Source: JAKEGN01 sp964465665 (GTDB taxonomy: Bacteria > Pseudomonadota > Gammaproteobacteria > Steroidobacterales > Woeseiaceae). Taken from it: DNA of 8,812 nucleotides. The stretch lies in NCBI GenBank assembly GCA_964465665.1, contig CAYXKM010000263.1, positions 1-8,812 on the forward strand, given 5' to 3'. The notes below the pieces were generated by a model. It ran no database searches. It was not told the origin of the DNA and saw only the letters and a list, made by a program, of their open reading frames with translations. The position numbers and the translations under genes are program-made. Below, piece after piece: positions 1 to 6,119 of this stretch; the first letter of the stretch is position 1; each line of letters begins with the position of its first letter.

Positions 1-776
1 ATATCGGCCTGCAACAAATTCGTATCCTGATACTCATCGACCAGCACGTGATCGAACCACGAGCCGATTTCGGCAGCGATGTCCGGCTCGGCCACGAGGT
101 GGCTCCAGTAAAGCAGCAGGTCATCGTAGTCGAGCGCGTTACTCTCCTGCTTTCGGGAAACGTAAGCGCGAAACAGTTCGCGCAACTCCGGTTCCCAGTC
201 CTGGCACCAGGGGAAAGTCACGGCCAATGCATCGGCGAGCGGCATGCGGGCATTCGCACACCGCGAATAGATGGCAAGGCAGGTGTCTTTCTTAGGGAAG
301 CGCCTGGCTTTCGTCGACAGGCTGAGTTGATGGCGCACGACATCCATGACGTCCGCGGAATCTCCGCGGTCCAGCACCGAAAAACCGGGGTCGAGACGAA
401 GATTGTGAGCGTAGTGCCGCAGCAGCCGGTTGGCGACGGAATGAAAAGTACCCGACCACGGAAGTTGTACGGGAGCGGCGCTGCCGCCGTTTAAGGCCTT
501 GCGCACGATCGCTTCGACCCTGCGGGTCATGGTCTGTGCCGCGCGCCGGGTAAAGGTCAGCAACAGGATTCGCTCTGGACGGACGCCCTGAAGGACGAGA
601 TGCGCGACCCGATGTGCGAGCGTCATGGTCTTGCCTGTGCCGGCACCGGCGATGACCAGCAACGGCCCGGCCGTGAAATGAGCCTCACCATTCCGCGCGC
701 CATACGTTGCCGCCTGCCGCTGGGCTGCGTTCAGGTCCTGCAGGTAATCCACTGGAAGTTCCGCCGTCCTGCCCAT
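1..776 (-). CDS. UvrD/Rep-family superfamily 1A DNA helicase, N-terminal part (cut by window edge)
   Basis: The reading frame stays open from the ATG at 776-774 to the window edge: 258 complete codons of a protein that in this family is usually about 650-750 residues. Motifs appear in the right order: Q motif LNAAQRQAA (about residues 15-23), Walker A GAGTGKT (44-50), motif Ia LLLTFTRRAAQTM (71-83), motif Ib GTFHSVANRLLR (109-120) and Walker B/motif II VDEYQDTN (246-253). These are the ATP-binding elements of the 1A domain of 3'-5' DNA translocases such as UvrD, PcrA and Rep; the 1B insertion lies between motifs Ib and II. A stop codon lies ten codons upstream in frame and no other start codon intervenes, so the start is secure. 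The ribosome binding site is weak (GGGG about 5 nt upstream). An SOS box sits just upstream, so damage induction is likely, as for E. coli uvrD. Sequence outside the motifs is not close to E. coli UvrD, so no gene symbol is given. Without the C-terminal domains the exact subfamily cannot be fixed. Confidence 0.93.
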   Translation of the reverse strand, partial: MGRTAELPVDYLQDLNAAQRQAATYGARNGEAHFTAGPLLVIAGAGTGKTMTLAHRVAHLVLQGVRPERILLLTFTRRAAQTMTRRVEAIVRKALNGGSAAPVQLPWSGTFHSVANRLLRHYAHNLRLDPGFSVLDRGDSADVMDVVRHQLSLSTKARRFPKKDTCLAIYSRCANARMPLADALAVTFPWCQDWEPELRELFRAYVSRKQESNALDYDDLLLYWSHLVAEPDIAAEIGSWFDHVLVDEYQDTNLLQAD

Positions 777-793
777 GCTCGCCCCGGAAAATG

Positions 794-813
794 TTCTGTA
801 TTTTTATACAGTA
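794..813 (-). promoter_or_regulatory. LexA (SOS) box upstream of the helicase
   Basis: The site contains CTGT (796-799), an 8-base all-A/T spacer, and ACAG (808-811). This matches the core of the E. coli LexA consensus TACTGTATATATATACAGTA; on the minus strand the flanking TA before CTGT also fits. It begins 18 bases upstream of the helicase ATG and lies in the 47-base gap after the hydrolase gene. LexA bound here would cover the predicted -10 element and repress the helicase until DNA damage. The match itself is seen in the sequence; LexA regulation is inferred from the well-known SOS control of uvrD in E. coli. Confidence 0.85.
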
Positions 814-829
814 CTGGACGAATTTACAA
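803..829 (-). promoter_or_regulatory. Possible sigma-70 promoter of the helicase
   Basis: On the minus strand TTGTAA (829-824) could be a -35 element and TATAAA (808-803) a -10 element. The spacing is 15 bases, shorter than the ideal 17. The -10 lies inside the LexA box, which is the usual arrangement for an SOS-repressed promoter. The -35 overlaps the stop codon of the hydrolase, so the helicase could be transcribed alone or by read-through from the hydrolase. Confidence 0.35.
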
Positions 830-1717
830 GTCTTGCCGCAGAAAGTCCTCGATGACCCGCGCAAGCTTTGCCGGCTGTTCGAAATGCACCATGTGGCCGG
901 CACCGGCTATGGCCACGCTTTCACCGCGTTCGTAGTCGTCGGCGCCTTGATTGCTGTCGAGCCAGGCCTGGCCCGCGTCGAAAAAATCCGAGTCCTCGCC
1001 ACTGACGACCAGCACCCTGGCGCGGATGGCCGCGCGGCAGGCCATGGCCTCGGCGCGCCGGTATTGCACGGCATTTGGCAATTTGTGCGCCGGGTCGGCC
1101 TTCAGCTCGATGCCGTCGTCACCCTGCTTCGCCCACTGCCCGGCAACGAATTGGGCTTTGTCCATGGCCATGCCCGGGCTGCGCTTCAGGATCTTCGGTA
1201 CCAGTTCGTCGAAGGACCGGTAGGGCGCGTATCCGCGCCGCTCGCGTCCCGCTTCGATCCAGCGCCGGTAATGAGCCGGCGCATTTGCCGGATCGCTGTC
1301 CGCAAGTCCGAAGCCCTCGATATTGACGAACGCCGAGACCCGCTCCGGCATGATGCCGGCGTAAAGTCCTGCGACATTCGCGCCCATGCTGTGCCCGACC
1401 AGCCGCGCCGGCTGGTCGGGACTGTAGATGCCGAGCAGCGTGTCCAGGTCTGCGACGTAGTCGGGAAACCAGTAGCATTCCGCCCGGTAATGCGATTCGC
1501 CGAAACCGCGCCAGTCGGGTGCCACGATCCACCAGTCGGCTGACAACTCGTCGACCAGGAACTGGAAAGTGCTGCCGGCATCCCCCCAACCGTGCAGCAG
1601 GAACACGGCGGGGGCGCTCGTGTCCCCCCATTCATTGACGCAGTAATCCACGCCACGGATCCTGTGCGTGACAGTGCGCCGGGGTACTTTCGGTTCATAA
1701 CGGATTGCGGATTTCAC
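824..1717 (-). CDS. Alpha/beta fold hydrolase
   Basis: A 297-residue protein of the alpha/beta hydrolase superfamily, with no signal peptide or membrane segment, so probably cytoplasmic. The oxyanion-hole motif is LLHGWGD (about 40-46), followed by the typical strand APDWRGFGES (66-75). The nucleophile elbow is VGHSMGAN with Ser110. The acid is Asp242 or Asp244 (SGEDSDFF), and the histidine is His275 (AGAGHMVHFE). A Ser nucleophile argues for an esterase, lipase, thioesterase or C-C bond hydrolase rather than an epoxide hydrolase or haloalkane dehalogenase, which use Asp. The substrate cannot be told. Between residues 140 and 225 is the variable lid region. The start is a GTG (1717-1715) with no clear ribosome binding site; a later GTG near residue 23 is possible but would shorten the first strand. 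The gene is divergent from the permease and ends 47 bases before the helicase, whose promoter overlaps its stop codon. Confidence 0.88.
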   Translation of the reverse strand: MKSAIRYEPKVPRRTVTHRIRGVDYCVNEWGDTSAPAVFLLHGWGDAGSTFQFLVDELSADWWIVAPDWRGFGESHYRAECYWFPDYVADLDTLLGIYSPDQPARLVGHSMGANVAGLYAGIMPERVSAFVNIEGFGLADSDPANAPAHYRRWIEAGRERRGYAPYRSFDELVPKILKRSPGMAMDKAQFVAGQWAKQGDDGIELKADPAHKLPNAVQYRRAEAMACRAAIRARVLVVSGEDSDFFDAGQAWLDSNQGADDYERGESVAIAGAGHMVHFEQPAKLARVIEDFLRQDL

Positions 1718-1748
1718 ATCGGACTTCGGCAGAACCGTGACGTGCTCT

Positions 1749-1778
1749 TTGGCTAATTCATCAAGCGTCGTGTATAAA
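1749..1778 (+). promoter_or_regulatory. Predicted sigma-70 promoter of the SLC13-type permease
   Basis: TTGGCT (1749-1754) and TATAAA (1773-1778) are separated by 18 bases, in a small A/T-rich island between two divergent genes. Transcription would start near 1785, giving a leader of about 54 bases before the ATG at 1839. This placement also argues against the upstream in-frame ATG at 1737, which would lie outside the transcript. Confidence 0.5.
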
Positions 1779-1838
1779 ATCCCGGCAATTCTGATTCAGT
1801 CCCTTCGAGTAGTACAGGGCCATCACGCCCACCCGACA

Positions 1839-4202
1839 ATGACATTTGAGATCGCACTGGTTCTTGGCATCCTGGCCATCTCGCTGATTCTTTTTGTCAG
1901 CGAGGTCGTCCGCACGGATCTGGTGGCGCTGCTCGTGCTCGGGACCCTCGCGGTCACCGGGCTGGTCGGCTCCGACGACATTTTCCAGGGTTTCAGCAAC
2001 AGCGCAGTGATCACCGTGTGGGCGATGTTTATCCTGAGCGAGGGCCTCACGCGTACCGGCATTGCAAACGTCATCGGCAACCAGGTGTTGCGCATCGCGG
2101 GCAAACGGGAAGTGCCGATGATCCTGGTAATCATGCTGACGGCCGGCGTACTTGCCGCGTTCATGAATAACATCGGTGTTGCCGCCCTGATGTTGCCGGT
2201 TGCGGTCGAAGTTGCACGCCGTACGCGCATCCCGGTGTCACGGTTGCTGATGCCACTCGCATTCGGGACGCTACTCGGTGGCCTTACGACGCTGATCAGC
2301 TCACCGCGAAACCTGCTGATCAGTGAGGCACTGGGCCGCGCCGGTTTCGAACCGTTGCACCTTTTCGATTTCACGCCAATGGGCGGTGCGCTGATGATAG
2401 TCGGCATCCTGTTTGTCGCTTTCGCCGGAAGGCTGGCCCTTCCCAGGACGCGCACAGCGAGAAGCCGGCAACACAGCCAGCGCAGCTTGAGGTCGCTGTA
2501 CAAGCTTCAGGAACAGACCTTTCTCATGCACATCCCGGCGGATTCGGTACTGGTCGACAAGACGATCGCCGACAGCCGCATCGGCTCATCGACCGGACTG
2601 ATTATTCTGGCGCTGGTTCGTAACGGCCGCAGTGAAACCTTTCCAAGCCGGCAAACAGTCCTGCGCGGTGACGACAGCATCCTGGTGCAGGGTCGCCTCG
2701 ACCAGTTTCGTGAATTGCAGCGATGGAGCGACCTGGTCATCGAGCGTGAAGCACCGGTGCTGAAGTCGATGGTTGCAGCCCGGATGGCCTACGCCGAAGT
2801 CGTCCTGCAGGACGGTTCGCCGCTCGTCGGTGAACTGGTGCGGCACGCCTCTTTCCGCAGCCGGTTCAATGTCAGTATCGTCGGCATCTATCGCCGCAAC
2901 CAGTATCGCCTGACCAACCTCGCTTACGTTCCATTGCGTAGCGGCGACCGCCTGCTGCTGCAGGGCGAGACGGACGACATCGCCAACCTAGAAAAGCAGG
3001 CTGATTTCCAGAGCGTGGCCGTGCTGTCGCCCGATCGGGTGCAGGATGTTTACAAAGCGGATGAGCACCTGTTCGTGGTACGGCTGCCGAAATACAGCGA
3101 TCTCGCGGACGTCAGCCTGCGTCGCAGCCGCCTGGACGACGTATTCGATTTTCGCGTGCTGGCCATTTTTCGCAGCGGTGAGCTGATGATCATGCCGCGC
3201 GGCGATGAAGTACTCGAGGGCGGGGACCTGCTGCTGATCGAAGGACAGCACGAGGATCTCGATGTCCTGCGCGGCCTGCAGGAACTGGAAGTCGAAACGC
3301 GAGCGGCGCCGAATCTCGGCGCATTCGAATCCGCACGCCTGACGCTCATGGACGCGACGCTCGATCCGCGCAGCAACCTGGCCGGCAAAACCGTCGGCGA
3401 ACTGAATTTCCGCGAGCGTTATGGCATCGAGCTGGCCGGCATCTGGCGCGAGGGCGGACCGCTCGGCACCGACCTCGCCGACGAGCGCCTTCAGGTGGGT
3501 GACGCCCTGTTGTTGCTGGGTCCTCGCGACCGCCTGCAGTTACTCGGCAACGATCCCGATTTCCTGATACTCACGCCTCTGGGTCAGGAGCCGCCGGACA
3601 CGGGCCGCGCACGGCTCGCTGTCATGATCATGCTGGGCGTGGTCGTCAGCGTCATGGGCGGGCTGGCGCCGATTGCCGTTTCCGCCGTCGTGGGCGGCAG
3701 CCTGATGGTGCTCACGGGCTGCCTGAACATGGAACAGGCGTACCGCGCCATCAACTGGAAAGTCATTTTCCTCATCGCCGGTATGTTGCCGCTCGGTACC
3801 GCTATGCAGGATACCGGCACGGCGTCCTGGCTCGCGACTCAGCTGATGGCTTTGCTCGGCGATTCAGGTCCCTGGGCTGTCATCATGGGGCTCTATGCCC
3901 TGACCGCGATGGCCGCGATGATCATTCCGGCAGCCGTGCTGGTCGTATTGATGTCGCCGATCGTGTTGACCGCGATGTCGGATATCGGTTTTCTGCCGCA
4001 TACGGCGATGATGGCCATCGCTATGGCCGCCGCGAGTTTTTCCAGCCCGATTTCTCATCCCGCCAACATCCTGGTCATGGGACCCGGCGGCTATCGATTC
4101 GTCGATTACCTGAAAGTCGGGGTGCCGCTGACGCTGGTACTGTTTGCCGCCGCGATGCTGCTGTTGCCGGTATTCTGGCCGCTAATGCCGGTACCGCTCT
4201 AG
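1839..4202 (+). CDS. SLC13 (DASS)-family permease with four RCK_C/TrkA-C-like domains
   Basis: A 787-residue inner-membrane protein. The N-terminal membrane half spans about residues 4-205, with hydrophobic segments near 4-22, 27-45, 53-72, 93-126, 134-158 and 180-200. The C-terminal half covers about 590-783. Between them lie four soluble repeats with the RCK_C pattern (a strand, a loop with conserved Leu/Ile, 'xIxGIxR', then 'L..GDxLLLxG'): about 224-293, 316-386, 407-478 and 498-569. Known relatives of the Na+/sulfate or dicarboxylate type generally carry two. RCK_C domains bind small ligands and regulate channels and transporters. The first half keeps the family Asn pair (MNNIGVAALMLP, Asn110-111); the second half has IPAAVLVVLMSP (696-707) where SNN/SNT is expected. 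The C-terminal GPGGYRFVDYLKVG (748-761) is typical. The start is set at the ATG beginning MTFEIALVLG because a 34-residue hydrophilic extension from 1737 would begin upstream of the promoter; no strong ribosome binding site is visible. Substrate unknown: sulfate, another anion or a dicarboxylate. Confidence 0.88.
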   Translation: MTFEIALVLGILAISLILFVSEVVRTDLVALLVLGTLAVTGLVGSDDIFQGFSNSAVITVWAMFILSEGLTRTGIANVIGNQVLRIAGKREVPMILVIMLTAGVLAAFMNNIGVAALMLPVAVEVARRTRIPVSRLLMPLAFGTLLGGLTTLISSPRNLLISEALGRAGFEPLHLFDFTPMGGALMIVGILFVAFAGRLALPRTRTARSRQHSQRSLRSLYKLQEQTFLMHIPADSVLVDKTIADSRIGSSTGLIILALVRNGRSETFPSRQTVLRGDDSILVQGRLDQFRELQRWSDLVIEREAPVLKSMVAARMAYAEVVLQDGSPLVGELVRHASFRSRFNVSIVGIYRRNQYRLTNLAYVPLRSGDRLLLQGETDDIANLEKQADFQSVAVLSPDRVQDVYKADEHLFVVRLPKYSDLADVSLRRSRLDDVFDFRVLAIFRSGELMIMPRGDEVLEGGDLLLIEGQHEDLDVLRGLQELEVETRAAPNLGAFESARLTLMDATLDPRSNLAGKTVGELNFRERYGIELAGIWREGGPLGTDLADERLQVGDALLLLGPRDRLQLLGNDPDFLILTPLGQEPPDTGRARLAVMIMLGVVVSVMGGLAPIAVSAVVGGSLMVLTGCLNMEQAYRAINWKVIFLIAGMLPLGTAMQDTGTASWLATQLMALLGDSGPWAVIMGLYALTAMAAMIIPAAVLVVLMSPIVLTAMSDIGFLPHTAMMAIAMAAASFSSPISHPANILVMGPGGYRFVDYLKVGVPLTLVLFAAAMLLLPVFWPLMPVPL

Positions 4203-4203
4203 C

Positions 4204-5181
4204 TCAGGGAATGAGTACTGTCGATCCGGTCGTCCGGCGGGACTCGAGATCCGTTTGCGCCCGCGCAGCATCCTTCAGCGCGTAGCGCTGGTTCACGCTG
4301 ATTTTCATTGCGCCGCTTTGCAGCAGGCCGAACAGCTCGCCGCATGCCGCGAGCAGCCTGTCGCGCGTGTTGATGAAGTCGAACAGCACCGGGCGTGTCA
4401 CATACAGGGAATGGCGCCTGGCCAGTTCCGACGGTGCAAACGGCGCTACCGGTCCAGACGAGTTGCCGAAGGACACCATGACACCGTGCGGCCTGAGCGA
4501 ATCCAGCGACGCAAAAAATGTATCCTTGCCGACCGAATCGTAAACAGCGGCAACACCTTCGCCTCCGGTGAGTTTGCGTACCGCTGCCGGCACGTCCGGA
4601 TCATCGGACATCACGATATGGTCGCAGCCCTGCGAGCGGGCAAGCCGGGCCTTTTCTTCGGTACTGACGACACCGATGACAGTGGCTCCGAGCGACTTTG
4701 CCCACTGGCTGGCCAGCGAACCAACGCCGCCGGCAGCGGCGTACAACAGCACGGCATCGCCTTTCTTGACCGGGTAACTCCGCCGCAGCAGGTACCACGC
4801 CGTCAGGCCTTTGAGCAGAACCGCTGCCGCCTGTTCGTCACTCACTTTCGCCGGTATCGGCACCAGTTGGCTCGCCGGAAAATTTCTCGCCTCGGAAAAT
4901 GCATCGGCTGGCCGGCCGGTATACACGACGCGATCCCCCACTTTGACATCGGCGACGCCGGCGCCGACGGCTTCGACGATACCCGCCGCTTCGCTGCCGA
5001 GTCCCGCGGGCAACGCCGAAGGGTAAAGTCCGGTCCGAAAGTAGGTATCGATGAAGTTCAGGCCTATGGCCTTGTGACGGATCCTGGCTTCGCCCGCGGC
5101 AGGATCCGGTAGGTCCACCTCTTCGAATCGGAGTACATCCGGTCCGCCAAATTCGTGAATTCTGATTGCGTGCGTTTTCAT
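4204..5181 (-). CDS. qor: Zinc-independent NADPH:quinone oxidoreductase (MDR superfamily)
   Basis: A 325-residue soluble enzyme, the usual length of E. coli QorA-type proteins (about 325-330). The N-terminal GroES-like domain carries HEFGGPDVL (9-17) and the family signature LNFIDTYFRTGLYP (41-54). The Rossmann domain contains the nucleotide loop AAAGGVGS (148-155). Catalytic zinc ligands of alcohol dehydrogenases are absent. It is expected to reduce quinones, or related alpha,beta-unsaturated carbonyls, with NADPH. I chose the ATG at 5181 (MKTHAIRIHEFGG), where homology to the family begins, over the in-frame ATG at 5256, which would add 25 unrelated residues and run into the duplicated region of the next gene. 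No clear Shine-Dalgarno is present. The gene is divergent from the short-chain dehydrogenase. Its stop is one base from that of the convergent permease, so the two transcripts must overlap unless termination occurs inside genes. The exact physiological substrate is uncertain. Confidence 0.9.
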   Translation of the reverse strand: MKTHAIRIHEFGGPDVLRFEEVDLPDPAAGEARIRHKAIGLNFIDTYFRTGLYPSALPAGLGSEAAGIVEAVGAGVADVKVGDRVVYTGRPADAFSEARNFPASQLVPIPAKVSDEQAAAVLLKGLTAWYLLRRSYPVKKGDAVLLYAAAGGVGSLASQWAKSLGATVIGVVSTEEKARLARSQGCDHIVMSDDPDVPAAVRKLTGGEGVAAVYDSVGKDTFFASLDSLRPHGVMVSFGNSSGPVAPFAPSELARRHSLYVTRPVLFDFINTRDRLLAACGELFGLLQSGAMKISVNQRYALKDAARAQTDLESRRTTGSTVLIP

Positions 5182-5241
5182 ATTGATAGAAATATCGTTG
5201 TGTATGCCGGCAAGAATCCGCAGCATATCGCAAGTAGAATG

Positions 5242-5339
5242 CCGGATGCTGGCCAAACAGGAATCGCCCGCGGGGTGAGCGGAGAATAGACCGGATGTTG
5301 GTCAAACAGGAATCACAGATGGGGCGTGTGCAGAATAAA
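5242..5339 (+). repeat. Diverged 49-bp tandem duplication over the dehydrogenase translation start
   Basis: Copy 1 is 5242-5290 and copy 2 is 5291-5339. The first 24 bases match at 22 positions (both read CCGGATG..GG.CAAACAGGAATC). The following 25 bases match at about 15 positions, including a shared GGGG and AGAATA. Each copy contains an ATG followed by codons for MLxKQES. The arrangement looks like an old duplication of the start region in which the second copy stayed in use as the gene start. Confidence 0.6.
5246..5278 (+). other. Possible 10-codon leader ORF upstream of the dehydrogenase
   Basis: An ATG at 5246 opens a 10-residue frame, MLAKQESPAG, ending in TGA at 5276-5278. Its first seven residues match the extended N-terminus MLVKQES read from the ATG at 5295. 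A GGAG sequence follows the stop at 5281-5284, so ribosomes finishing here could restart at 5295 or 5319. It may equally be a dead relic of the duplication; nothing shows that it is translated. Confidence 0.2.
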
Positions 5340-6089
5340 GTCGCGCTGGTGACCGGTGCTGCGCAGGGCCTGGGTGCTGCCATTGCGAGCATGCTGGCGA
5401 ATGAAGGCGCGAGCGTAATGCTGACGGACATCAATGCCGATGGCGCCGCATCGATCGCAGCCTCGATCAACATTCAGCGGGCAAATTGTGCGGCGTCGTT
5501 GCACCAGGACGTCACGGACGAGAAGCGCTGGGAGGAAGTGCTCGATGCCACGGTCGAGCGCTTTGGCGGGCTCAACGTGCTGGTCAACAATGCGGGAATC
5601 GGTTCCGTCGGCAGTATCGAAGACGAGAGCCTGGAGAAATGGCATCACGTGCACGCGGTCGATCTCGACAGCGTGTTTCTCGGCTGCAAGTATTCGATCC
5701 CTCATATCGCCGCAAGCGGCGGCGGCTCGATCGTCAATATCTCATCGATCTCCGGGATTATTGCGGCACACAATCTTGCTGCCTATAACTCGGCCAAGGC
5801 CGCGGTCCGGCACCTCAGCAAATCAGTGGCCCTGCACTGCGCCCGCTCCGGCAACAACATTCGTTGCAACTCAGTACACCCGGTGTTCATCGACACACCG
5901 ATACTGGATGGAATGATCGGCGATTCCGACCGGGCGAATGTGCTGCAGAAACTCGGGCGGCAGGTTCCGCTCGGCCGTGTCGGCAAACCGGACGACGTCG
6001 CCTACGCAGTGCTCTATCTCGCCTCCGACGAATCGCAGTTTGTCACCGGCTCGGAAATCCGGGTCGATGGTGGCATCAGCGCGATGTAA
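5319..6089 (+). CDS. Short-chain dehydrogenase/reductase, classical NAD-dependent type
   Basis: A 256-residue classical SDR, a normal length for the family. The cofactor motif is TGAAQGLG (12-19). Asp37 at the end of the second strand (MLTDIN) favours NAD(H) over NADP(H). Structural NNAG is at 90-93. The catalytic residues are Asn114-region/Ser143 (IVNISS), Tyr156 and Lys160 (YNSAK). The C-terminus VTGSEIRVDGGISAM is typical. The overall look (MGRVQNKVALVTG, NSVHPVFIDTPIL) resembles cyclic-alcohol or hydroxysteroid dehydrogenases, but substrate cannot be assigned. Two starts are possible: ATG 5295, with GGAG 10 bases upstream, and ATG 5319, with CAGGA 7 bases upstream. I prefer 5319 for its better spacing and because family homology begins there. 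The upstream sequence is a tandem duplication. The ferredoxin reductase starts 30 bases downstream on the same strand, so the two are probably co-transcribed. Confidence 0.9.
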   Translation: MGRVQNKVALVTGAAQGLGAAIASMLANEGASVMLTDINADGAASIAASINIQRANCAASLHQDVTDEKRWEEVLDATVERFGGLNVLVNNAGIGSVGSIEDESLEKWHHVHAVDLDSVFLGCKYSIPHIAASGGGSIVNISSISGIIAAHNLAAYNSAKAAVRHLSKSVALHCARSGNNIRCNSVHPVFIDTPILDGMIGDSDRANVLQKLGRQVPLGRVGKPDDVAYAVLYLASDESQFVTGSEIRVDGGISAM

Positions 6090-6119
6090 TGTCAGCCAAG
6101 TCGTGACGGATACAGGAAC

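Noticed and set aside
48..494. 148-codon open frame on the plus strand
   Set aside because: Antisense to the helicase, whose motifs occupy the minus strand.
707..1543. 278-codon open frame on the plus strand
   Set aside because: It lies antisense to the hydrolase and helicase start, has a biased Arg/Pro/Ala composition and no recognisable motif, whereas the minus-strand frame has a full catalytic triad.
1737..1838. Upstream in-frame ATG adding 34 residues to the permease
   Set aside because: It would start before the predicted promoter, and the added residues are unlike the membrane segment that opens the family.
4255..5112. 285-codon open frame on the plus strand
   Set aside because: Antisense shadow of the quinone oxidoreductase, a product of GC-rich codon use; no family features.
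5185..5196. Short inverted repeat GATA-N4-TATC upstream of the quinone oxidoreductase as an operator
   Set aside because: Four-base arms are expected by chance, and no regulator gene is nearby.
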